Source: CAYPAV01 sp964408805
GTDB lineage: Bacteria > Pseudomonadota > Alphaproteobacteria > UBA8366
DNA length: 41,023 nucleotides
Assembly: GCA_964408805.1 (NCBI GenBank)
Contig: CAYPAV010000030.1
Location: 1 to 41,023, forward strand
Direction of reading: 5' to 3'
Part shown: positions 1 to 6,540 of the stretch, one piece after another
Layout of the letters: each line of letters starts with the position of its first letter
Position numbering within the stretch: the stretch's first letter is position 1
Notes under the pieces: model-generated
Seen by the model: the letters and a program-made list of their open reading frames with translations, nothing else
The model's database searches: none
Told to the model about the DNA's origin: nothing
Translations under genes and position numbers: made by a program

Positions 1-58
1 ATGACGCTCTCTCTAACTCACACCGTGGATCCGGTTAAGGGGGCTAGGTCAGTTTTCC

Positions 59-271
59 GGCAAGAGTGCGGCCGAAACCGTCGCCTGGGCCAAGGTCATC
101 GTGGACGAGGACGCCGACCGCATCGTCGGCGCCCACATGGTCGGCCACCAAGGCGAAGACCTCATCCACGTCTTCGCCCTGGCCATGCGCCACGGCATCG
201 CGGCGAGTACGCTGAAAGACGACATGTTCGCCTTTCCGACGTTTTCGTATGACGTGAAGAATTTGATTTAG
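59..271 (+). pseudogene. 3' remnant of a pyridine nucleotide-disulphide oxidoreductase
   Basis: The 70 codons before the TAG at 269-271 read as the C-terminal dimerisation domain of the glutathione reductase/dihydrolipoamide dehydrogenase superfamily. They contain the typical pattern of a valine-rich strand, 'DRIVGAHMVGH', 'EDLIHVFALAMRHGI' and a final 'FAFPTFSYD'. The frame is closed by a stop at 14-16 and has no start codon. The sequence upstream of about 53-59 does not resemble the FAD/NAD domains of the family. The first nine-tenths of the gene are therefore missing and this is a scrap, not a gene cut by the window edge. Its GC-rich codon use matches the core and not the AT-rich genes to its right, so it probably marks the chromosomal side of an old insertion or deletion junction. 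Confidence 0.7.
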
Positions 272-341
272 GGGAGAGGATGCGGAACGAGGGAGGGGGG
301 CCGCCTGCTTGACTTCACCGTTAGTAAAGGTCGAACAGGAG

Positions 342-1391
342 TTACAGAGTCAATTCTCTTCCGAATTCTTGCAGGAAATTGCCGCACTTTAAATTGCTGT
401 TAACTTGGATATTCTCATGCTGAAGCCCCGGAAAAAGCTTAGGGATACTTTGACCAACGACGCCTACTGCAGATTCTGAAAGACCGTAAGTGGTGCCGAC
501 AATACGCTTAGCGAGTCGCTTGCGCCGCACAGGAGGCATCAACAACTGAATGTTTTCTGGAAAAAAAGAAAACCCGAGAAAGACTACGGTTTCCGCTCGA
601 TCCATCTCCGCATTGATAGCATTCAACAAATCAGTATCTTCTATTTGCTCGGTATAGGTGCTGATGCCCTCGGAGAGTCTTCGAATACTTATTGCACTAG
701 AACCACGATCATAGCCGCCGAAAGGAACAACCTCTGGCAAGCCCTGCCATGGCAGCATCCCGACCTTACCGTATACGTGAATGATCGGTAAATTTGAGAT
801 GACGTCTGCGGCAACATCCTGTTGCACAGAGTAATGTTGCTGAAGGGCGTGGTATAGAAAGTGCTCGATACATCGATCGTAATTAAAGGTAACAACCGCG
901 ACGTTATCGAAGATCGATGTTACATCACCCAACTCGACGCCTGCCTGAAGAAGACGCCAGAGCTGGACCAAATAGCTAGCCTGAACATCGTCGAAATTAA
1001 TGCTGTCGCCTTGCTGTCCCTCGTTTGGATCGAAGAACAGCGAGCTGTTCTTTTCCGCCGCAATAATTGCTTGGATGATCGCGAGTTTGCCGCAAAGCTG
1101 AATTTTTTCGTCGCCGCGATGGCTATCAATAAAATTATCGATGGAGTTTGCGAGGACGATCCCGCCCTTTATTTTCCAACAAGCGTGAAGATAGTCGTTG
1201 ATGTCACTCCCTGCTTCATCTTTAAGAGCCGCGTAAATAGCGAAATCTCCGTCACCGTCCATGTTGAATCCGTCAGAGAAGCGAATGTCCATTCGCGTTG
1301 AGATTTCGGATTTAAGCTGATCTCCAATTAGTAAGCCGAATTCTGCGCTTCCTCCGGCGCCAATAATGAATAGCGTACGCGACTCAAGCAT
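342..1391 (-). CDS. SIR2-like domain protein (possible NADase or defence effector)
   Basis: This 349-residue protein has features of the SIR2-like (SIR2_2) fold. Near the N-terminus (residues 8-19) is a glycine-rich nucleotide-binding loop 'FIIGAGGSAEFG'. 'VVTFNYDR' at 165-173 supplies the N170/D172 pair. 'IIHVYGKVG' at 203-211 supplies the histidine (H205). 'VVFLGFSFFPEN' at about 269-280 is the last Rossmann strand. In SIR2-type NADases the asparagine and histidine are catalytic, and both are present. No second domain (TIR, HerA-like, Argonaute) is fused or adjacent, so this could be a lone effector or a remnant of a larger defence system. The ATG at 1391 is preceded by GAGG at suitable spacing. 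The gene is divergent from the pentapeptide gene across a 225-bp AT-rich spacer. The family call is fairly firm; the defence role is inferred. Confidence 0.7.
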   Translation of the reverse strand: MLESRTLFIIGAGGSAEFGLLIGDQLKSEISTRMDIRFSDGFNMDGDGDFAIYAALKDEAGSDINDYLHACWKIKGGIVLANSIDNFIDSHRGDEKIQLCGKLAIIQAIIAAEKNSSLFFDPNEGQQGDSINFDDVQASYLVQLWRLLQAGVELGDVTSIFDNVAVVTFNYDRCIEHFLYHALQQHYSVQQDVAADVISNLPIIHVYGKVGMLPWQGLPEVVPFGGYDRGSSAISIRRLSEGISTYTEQIEDTDLLNAINAEMDRAETVVFLGFSFFPENIQLLMPPVRRKRLAKRIVGTTYGLSESAVGVVGQSIPKLFPGLQHENIQVNSNLKCGNFLQEFGRELTL

Positions 1392-1616
1392 GGGTTCTTA
1401 CCTCTTTGTATCCACGTCTAATCGCAGCACATGTTTGTGCTCTGAACGCGAGAAGAGTATGAAGTCAGGCCGTGAATTATTAATAACCTAACATGCTATA
1501 TCAACCAAGATGTGCAAATTAATAATTTAAGGACTGACCTCAATAACAGTAGAAATTTACAGAAAATTACCTCTTTTTACTTGTAATGTCGCTTGAAGCC
1601 TAAGTAGGCTCCACGA

Positions 1617-2396
1617 ATGAAGCGGTGCCGTAAAAAGTGGCCGATAGCACGTGAAACGGCTTCATTTCTTGCAGCCGTGTTCACGGTAGTTGGTGTCTGT
1701 CTCGCAATCATCTTCTTCTACGATGAGACTGCTGATCGCCATGACGCTCGCATGATCCGAGCGTGGCAAGTGTTGATATCAGCGCGAGATACCTATGGTA
1801 ATGCTGGCCAAGTTACAAGGTTGGAGACGCTCTATCATGGCGGCGAAAATATCACCGGTTTGTCTGTTGGATGCCCAAAGCAAACCTTGAATGGGGGAAC
1901 CCCGAATCACAGTAGGCGTCTGCGCGGGTACGCAATCACCCGGTGCTCGTTGAAGAATGGCCAGGAATGTAAAACAGAAAAATTCTGTATGTTTCTCGCC
2001 GACATAAAGTTGACGCCTGTAGGCAATGAAGGACCAGTCAATCTCTCGGCTTCAATATTCAACAATGTCTATTTGTACGCCGCTCAATTTCCTGGCGCTA
2101 TTCTCAATCATGCAAACTTCACCGGGGCCGAACTTAGTAAAGCCAATTTTTTAGGAGCCACTTTGGCTGAAGCTAGTCTGAACGAAGCCAACATGTTGCA
2201 AGCAAATCTAAGTGGAACAAATCTCACATCCACAGACCTGAAACTCGTTAGAAACCTGACGCAAGACCAACTTGATAAGGCTTGCGCTGATCCCTTCCGC
2301 CCACCAAGGAATGTGCCAAACGGCTTGAAGTGGCGCGGTGAGCCCTGCACCAAGAAAAAAATAGCCCCGCGCCAATTTCCTATGGGCATCGCGTAA
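1617..2396 (+). CDS. Membrane-anchored pentapeptide-repeat protein
   Basis: The protein has 259 residues. A basic N-terminus is followed by one membrane segment (about residues 17-35) and a region of unclear fold with cysteines (about 80-125). Residues about 145-210 form a run of pentapeptide repeats of A(N/D)LxX type (for example 'ANFTG', 'AELSK', 'ANFLG', 'ATLAE', 'ANLSG'), which fold as a right-handed quadrilateral beta-helix. It ends with 'LTQDQLDKAC...PNGL....PC', a tail common in proteobacterial pentapeptide proteins. The function is unknown; such helices usually serve as scaffolds or DNA mimics. The last 12 codons and the stop lie in the first copy of a perfect 73-bp tandem duplication, so the natural C-terminus may have been altered. 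Base composition is more AT-rich than the core, consistent with acquisition. Confidence 0.75.
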   Translation: MKRCRKKWPIARETASFLAAVFTVVGVCLAIIFFYDETADRHDARMIRAWQVLISARDTYGNAGQVTRLETLYHGGENITGLSVGCPKQTLNGGTPNHSRRLRGYAITRCSLKNGQECKTEKFCMFLADIKLTPVGNEGPVNLSASIFNNVYLYAAQFPGAILNHANFTGAELSKANFLGATLAEASLNEANMLQANLSGTNLTSTDLKLVRNLTQDQLDKACADPFRPPRNVPNGLKWRGEPCTKKKIAPRQFPMGIA

Positions 2397-2506
2397 ACGA
2401 AAAATTCTGCGAATCTCGTTCACCAATTGAGACATAGCCCCGCGCCAATTTCCTATGGGCATCGCGTAAACGAAAAATTCTGCGAATCTCGTTCACCAAT
2501 TGAGAC
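2361..2506. repeat. Perfect 73-bp tandem duplication
   Basis: Positions 2361-2433 and 2434-2506 are identical and directly adjacent. Copy 1 contains the final codons and TAA of the pentapeptide-repeat gene; copy 2 is entirely noncoding. Perfect identity suggests a recent duplication, or an assembly artefact. Confidence 0.95.
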
Positions 2507-2534
2507 AGTGCGCGCATCCCCCAAATCCAGAACA

Positions 2535-2562
2535 CCCCCCCCCGGTACGATGTACCGAGGGG
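2535..2562. repeat. C9 tract and short stem-loop left of the element
   Basis: A run of nine C (2535-2543) is followed by GGTAC, a 3-nt loop, GTACC and then GGGG after two bases. These can pair as a short GC-rich hairpin. No T-run follows, so it is not a clear terminator. It lies just outside the left attachment repeat. Confidence 0.4.
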
Positions 2563-2596
2563 AACTGTCCCGAAGACAACTATGTCTTTGTAATAC

Positions 2597-2650
2597 CTGG
2601 TCGGGGAGAGAGGATTCGAACCTCCGGCCCCTGCCTCCCGAAGACAGTGC
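2597..2650. repeat. Left attachment repeat (attL), duplicated 3' part of tRNA-Pro
   Basis: These 54 bases are identical to 11813-11866. They equal the 3' part of the tRNA-Pro(CGG) gene, from the end of the D stem through the anticodon loop and T arm to the CCA end plus one base. The sequence beyond 2650 does not continue the tRNA, so this copy is not a functional tRNA gene. It is the expected target-site fragment left at the far end of an element integrated into the tRNA 3' end. Confidence 0.93.
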
Positions 2651-2859
2651 AGGGATTTTCCGGCTATCTTGCGACACTAATTCCATCTAATCTAATCAAT
2701 TGATTCTCCATAAGAACCATACCATTTCAAGATCTAAACATCCAACAAAACTGCCCATTGGGTTTGAGAAATGAGGAAATCGTTGGAGGAAAAGTGGCGG
2801 AACTTACTTACAGTCTGAAAAATATTGAGCTGTGATTTATACTAAATCAGAAACCATAG

Positions 2860-3093
2860 ACTTATCTATCGACGTCTATCGAGCCACACCCCCACCGCAA
2901 AAAACGCATCTCGATATGTATATATAAATATGACCCTCTAAATGGTGGACAAAAATTCAAGGGTGACTTCATCCAATATGCAAACGCCATCAATACCAGC
3001 GGGCAATTCGACTGGGACTCTCATGGGCATGTTGAGGCCGCGTTGAGCAGGCGCATACAAAACAACCAAACACACATAGAACGTGTCTCATAA
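2860..3093 (+). pseudogene. Possible gene remnant, no start codon
   Basis: The frame ending with TAA at 3091-3093 is open back to about 2860 but has no ATG, GTG or TTG in the upstream half. Its last 50 residues ('GGQKFKGDFIQYANAIN', then 'FDWDSHGHVEAALSRR') have a protein-like composition. I do not recognise a family. It may be the 3' end of a decayed gene just inside the element's left end. Apart from this, 2651-3151 holds nothing I can support. Confidence 0.25.
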
Positions 3094-3151
3094 GTCCTCT
3101 AAGGACTTTGAGAGTGCGATCTGAGCAACATTCACTGTAAACGGTTTAATA

Positions 3152-3472
3152 TCACGCTTTGGTTTGTGACGATGCTTTCATAACTCTTTTCTTCCGTTTC
3201 GCCATCTCTACCTTACGAACCGAAAGTCCACCACGACCACGCGTGATCTTAATCCCGCTTGGCGGAATTTTAAGACCATCTTTTATCAAGCGTTCGACTG
3301 CCTTTTCCAATTTAGCCAAATGCGGATCGGGCTTGGCAGCTTCAGAGCTAGCTTGCAACTTCTGCCATTTCAAAAATGCTTCATCCGCAATGTCCTTACC
3401 AAGACTTTTACGCAATGCTTGAAGCTTACGTTGATGGCCTTTGTTTAATTTACTGGTGTGAATGCGGGGCAA
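3152..3472 (-). CDS. Small basic hypothetical protein
   Basis: This is an uncharacterised protein of about 106 residues, very rich in lysine and arginine ('KGHQRKLQALRKSLGK', C-terminal 'KVEMAKRKKRVMK'). No membrane segment or signal peptide is visible. The charge suggests nucleic-acid binding, which is only inference. No ATG is available at the front. I place the start at the TTG at 3472 because a GGAG sits six bases upstream of it; a TTG at 3484 would lack a ribosome binding site. It is the leftmost intact gene of the element and lies on the same strand as the polymerase operon. No family is recognised. Confidence 0.5.
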   Translation of the reverse strand: MPRIHTSKLNKGHQRKLQALRKSLGKDIADEAFLKWQKLQASSEAAKPDPHLAKLEKAVERLIKDGLKIPPSGIKITRGRGGLSVRKVEMAKRKKRVMKASSQTKA

Positions 3473-3595
3473 TTTGATCTCCAAAAATAGCTTACTGATA
3501 TAGGCAAATTTAATACGGGACTTGAAAAAAGGCTAGCAAATTCAACACGGCTACGAGAATTAATGTGAATATACGCATTGCTGATATCCTTTTAC

Positions 3596-3907
3596 TCAAT
3601 CATACAATATGTGGCGCACGCGGCCGTCAACAAATACAATTCGAGCATATTTCTTCGGCGTCAAACGGCATTCATACGAAGTAACTATTCCAAAATTGTT
3701 AGTTTCTGTACCTTCCAACCTATAGGCTCGCCCGAACAATCCTGTCTCGCAAGCACAGGTCTTAAACTTGTCTTCTGTCATTCCAATATGGACTTGGCAC
3801 TGCGATTCAGGCGGCGGAGTTAGAAACCAGTCAACAAGGAATTCCTCCCTCGTCGTATTACAGGATGCGACAAGAAGAACTATTACCAACGATAATAGCT
3901 GCTTCAT
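3596..3907 (-). CDS. Small lipoprotein
   Basis: About 103 residues. The N-terminus 'MKQLLSLVIVLLVASC' is a type II (lipoprotein) signal peptide with lipobox V-A-S-C. The mature part has about five further cysteines, some in a 'FKTCACETG' cluster, and ends 'IVFVDGRVRHILYD'. That last pattern is reminiscent of small BamE/SmpA-like or outer-membrane-linked lipoproteins, but I cannot assign a family. The ATG at 3907 is chosen over an in-frame ATG at 3928 because a GGAGGGG motif lies just upstream of 3907. It is probably a cargo gene of the element. Confidence 0.65.
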   Translation of the reverse strand: MKQLLSLVIVLLVASCNTTREEFLVDWFLTPPPESQCQVHIGMTEDKFKTCACETGLFGRAYRLEGTETNNFGIVTSYECRLTPKKYARIVFVDGRVRHILYD

Positions 3908-4054
3908 TTCCACCCCTCCCCCAATCATGTTCTGCTAGAGATTAGACTATTTCGTGAGTTTTCGGAAGCATTTCTGTATGATAACGGTTGTAGCAGGTTT
4001 GTACGGGCGAATTCGTGCGTACCGTATGACGCGCTTGATATATGAGGTAGAGCT

Positions 4055-4560
4055 ATGGACTTAGGGGATATTTTTATTGCCATCGGCGTCATCTTCGGTT
4101 TGTGGGGTGTCGGCTATACGATCTTTAATGTGTATCAAGGTCTCAAATGGAATGCACAGACACGAGAGTTTAAACGAGAATCTTTGGAGCATTTCCAAAT
4201 TGAGATCCGCAAAGATATTACTGAACTTATTGAGTGGGTACGGTCAATTGACAAGGAACTAGCTGCGGAAGAAGCAAGAATAACAAAGCAACATGATGCG
4301 AATTGGGTTCCAAAAGAGGAAGTGATTGGGATACCAATTTTAGTGAGAAATATGCCTCACTTATGCGGACTTTTAGAGAAGAAGGTATGAAGGATGGTGA
4401 TGGTCGTAGAACCTACCATGATCCATTGAAGCGTCGATACCGCGTTTATAGTGGCGACAAGATACCGCGTTGGGTATTAGAGGGGGATACTTCGGGCACC
4501 GCCGGGCTTGATACCGATCCTAAGGCTGGTTCCTATAGGGATGATGAGTATTGGGCATAG
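4055..4560 (+). CDS. Membrane-anchored hypothetical protein with a -1 frame break
   Basis: The first frame starts at the ATG at 4055 (GAGGTAGAG upstream). It encodes one N-terminal membrane helix (about residues 5-27) and a helical stretch, then stops at 4390. A second frame, open from 4297 to the TAG at 4560, continues with a convincing hydrophilic protein ('SDWDTNFSEKYASLMRTF' through 'YHDPLKRRYRVYSG' to 'DDEYWA'). Joining the two at the AAAA run at 4311-4314 by restoring one base gives a single protein of about 168 residues reading 'NWVPK-RGSDWD'. The break could be a real mutation, a sequencing indel, or, less likely, recoding, because no canonical slippery heptamer is present. It is the only plus-strand gene of the element. 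Positions 4561-4804 hold only a weak 63-codon frame that I do not accept. Function unknown. Confidence 0.5.
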
Positions 4561-4804
4561 TATATAGCCATTAGACCGATCTCAAATAATCGTGCATATG
4601 GTATCATAGACGAGAGGTGATATGCGGTGAATGTTTATGGTGTCGGCTTAATGAACAACCTGATGGAAAGATACCATTATACTCTAACGGCATTCTAGCC
4701 TCTTACGCTTTCAGTACCGTTTACAATATGATCCAGATTCTGTGGAAACATTCTTCACTGATCGGAGATGACGGAATCTACCTTTCTTCCGCTAAAACTT
4801 TTAT

Positions 4805-5203
4805 CTAAGTCGCAGTTGTCTCTTTCGGTTCAATGATGTCATAGCCCTTGTCTCGTAGGCAGTTCGATAGGTTCGTCTCCCGCTCAGTAACTGCCTCGTA
4901 TGCCCCCACTCCGAGACCTACGATTGCTCCCAAGATCGTACCAAAAATGGCACCCTCTGCGGAGTCACCGCTTATAGCCCCACTCGATGCCCCTTCAGCC
5001 GCCCCGATAGCGGAACCGATCACAGCCCCCTTTAATCCCGACACTGTAGCTTCCGCTGCGCCGCCTCCTCTGCATGCATCAAGGTCGGTTTCGAAAGTCT
5101 GCTGGTCGAAGCTGGCAGCGCGCTGGTCTACGGACGGCACAGCGCAAGCAGAGAGCGCCAAAGCCGCAGTAATAATCACCCCGAAGAAACATCGATTAAA
5201 CAT
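4805..5203 (-). CDS. Glycine-zipper lipoprotein
   Basis: The protein has 132 residues. The signal peptide 'MFNRCFFGVIITAALALSAC' has lipobox L-S-A-C. The central part (about residues 55-105) is a glycine/alanine-rich hydrophobic stretch with G-xxx-G spacing ('GAVIGSAIGAAEGAS', 'GAIFGTILGAIVGLGVGAY'), as in glycine-zipper and 17-kDa surface antigen-like outer-membrane lipoproteins. Two cysteines of the mature part ('LDACRG', 'SNCLRDKGY') flank the zipper, and the C-terminal 'CLRDKGYDII' is a frequent ending in this group. A GAGGAG motif precedes the ATG. In mobile elements such proteins can change the cell surface, for example in superinfection exclusion; that role is not shown here. Confidence 0.65.
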   Translation of the reverse strand: MFNRCFFGVIITAALALSACAVPSVDQRAASFDQQTFETDLDACRGGGAAEATVSGLKGAVIGSAIGAAEGASSGAISGDSAEGAIFGTILGAIVGLGVGAYEAVTERETNLSNCLRDKGYDIIEPKETTAT

Positions 5204-5341
5204 ACTATTGGTCTCCTCTGTCTTTAAGATGGTTCGTCTAAGTCAAACTCTACCTCCAACTCCCACAGCCTGATCGACCAATGCGGCTTCGAGGGCGTTA
5301 AGAACTACTGACAAGTAGAATTCGAGCCGAATGAGCAGGCT

Positions 5342-5692
5342 CTACGGTTTACAACGAAAGGCCTTTGCAAGGGCTAACCACAAAAGTACGCTGGCAATTT
5401 GATGTCGTGTTTCTGGATGGGTTTTGAGGTGCTTCACAAAAACATCTATTACTTGCTCAATGTTGAAATTACGAGCACAAACCACTACCGGAATACCCTT
5501 TTTGAATTTTTCGACCTCAGCCGTTCGCATGGAATATCCCTCGAGCCATCCTTGCACATACATGAGACAACCAAATGATTCCTCTGCTTTGCAAAGTTTG
5601 TATATGGTATTCCCATCCACAGCACCCGCCGTAGCCCACGAACCGCCCATAAATATCATCAACACAGCTGCGGAGATCATTAGAGGTCTCAT
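5342..5692 (-). CDS. Rap1a/Tai-like periplasmic protein
   Basis: The protein has 116 residues with an N-terminal signal peptide (about 1-24). The mature part fits the Rap1a/Tai family, the immunity proteins that bind type VI secreted peptidoglycan amidases. It has a first cysteine region ('LCKAEESFGCLMYVQGWLEGY'), a middle cysteine ('VVVCARNF'), and the C-terminal pattern 'VDVFVKHLKTHPETRHQIASVLLWLALAKAFRCKP', in which Val-rich helix, 'HPE.RH', 'A..L...AL..AF.C' are family hallmarks. Four conserved cysteines would form disulphides in the periplasm. The start has GGGAG six bases upstream. No cognate amidase effector is visible nearby, so this may be an orphan immunity gene carried as cargo, or a family member with another role. 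Confidence 0.65.
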   Translation of the reverse strand: MRPLMISAAVLMIFMGGSWATAGAVDGNTIYKLCKAEESFGCLMYVQGWLEGYSMRTAEVEKFKKGIPVVVCARNFNIEQVIDVFVKHLKTHPETRHQIASVLLWLALAKAFRCKP

Positions 5693-5775
5693 AGATCGCT
5701 CCCAATTTCGAAATAAAATTACAAAACCATTGTCGCATTTTTTCCGTTCAGATAGAAAACAAAGCTTTAAATTTT

Positions 5776-5807
5776 ACGGTTAAATGGTTGTTACGAAATT
5801 TAACCGT
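5776..5807. repeat. Perfect 10-bp inverted repeat
   Basis: ACGGTTAAAT (5776-5785) and ATTTAACCGT (5798-5807) are separated by 12 bases, in the AT-rich 230-bp spacer between the polymerase operon and the Rap1a-like gene. No clear T-run follows on either strand. It could be an operator, a weak terminator or a replication-related site. The rest of 5693-5922 shows no gene. Confidence 0.5.
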
Positions 5808-5922
5808 TATTCGTATAACACTCCTAGATTTCTCGACTTAATACATTGAAAAATAAATATAATTAATCCGTGACATATTTACGTAATGGGAGATCCCATA
5901 TCTACCTTTGTCACGGTTTTAA

Positions 5923-6492
5923 TTATTGACCATCATCAGTCGGAATCAACTTGATCCGGCTCTTCAGTCCCTTCCCATTGTAGTTGGCGTACAGACCGCG
6001 TAACATCGCGTCCGCTGCTGACACGCTTGTCGTCACTTCGATATATGCATCGGATAAAATCTTACTTCCATTCTTTACCCTCTGCCTAACCTGCCTTTGT
6101 TGATCGGCGCTAACATTCATCTCACCATTCGTGATCCGACTGATCAGACCATCAACTTCTCTCGGCTTCAGACGATCCCCCTTTTCGTTTACCAGACCAT
6201 CATCACCTACCGCAGCTCTGTCTCTAATATCTTCGGCAAAAAGTGTGAGCCGACGCTTCGCTCTAGGTCGATACGTCCTATTACCATATGTATCAAAGTC
6301 TTGAAGAAACCTCTCCAAATCAGTCCTTCGTTTGATCGGCTCCTTGAATTTATCGAAAATCTTCCGTGCTTTAGAATATTCAACAATATTCTGATGGGGT
6401 CTTGTTTGAAAAGCTAGATGAGGGTGAGCGCTATAACCGTCAATGATTCTTTCGGTTGGTTCTATTGGTCTGCGCTTCATATCGTAGTCCAT
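5923..6492 (-). CDS. Basic 189-residue protein downstream of the DNA polymerase
   Basis: This protein is rich in Arg, Lys and Asp/Glu and is predicted mostly helical. Regions include 'PIKRRTDLERFLQDFDTYGN', 'YRPRAKRRLTLFAEDIRD' and a C-terminal 'YIEVTTSVSAADAMLRGLYANYNGK'. It has no membrane segment or signal peptide, and I recognise no family. It lies 48 bp after the polymerase stop on the same strand, so the two are probably co-transcribed. In protein-primed replicons a small basic terminal protein is encoded next to the polymerase, so this is the obvious candidate for a primer protein or other replication partner. That is inference from position and charge only. A GAAGGAG lies too far (about 35 nt) from the ATG at 6492, so the exact start is uncertain; ATG at 6480 is an alternative. 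Confidence 0.6.
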   Translation of the reverse strand: MDYDMKRRPIEPTERIIDGYSAHPHLAFQTRPHQNIVEYSKARKIFDKFKEPIKRRTDLERFLQDFDTYGNRTYRPRAKRRLTLFAEDIRDRAAVGDDGLVNEKGDRLKPREVDGLISRITNGEMNVSADQQRQVRQRVKNGSKILSDAYIEVTTSVSAADAMLRGLYANYNGKGLKSRIKLIPTDDGQ

Positions 6493-6540
6493 CCCAAGAT
6501 ACTGATGTTTCTCTTCGCTGAGTAAATCTCCTTCACTAGT

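Noticed and set aside
861..1301. 146-codon plus-strand frame
   Set aside because: Lies within the SIR2-like gene on the opposite strand; no recognisable motif.
2597..2650. Second tRNA-Pro gene
   Set aside because: Only the 3' part is present; the sequence that should form the D arm and 5' acceptor strand is missing.
4617..4808. 63-codon frame starting with GTG
   Set aside because: No good ribosome binding site, no family, overlaps the end of the lipoprotein gene.
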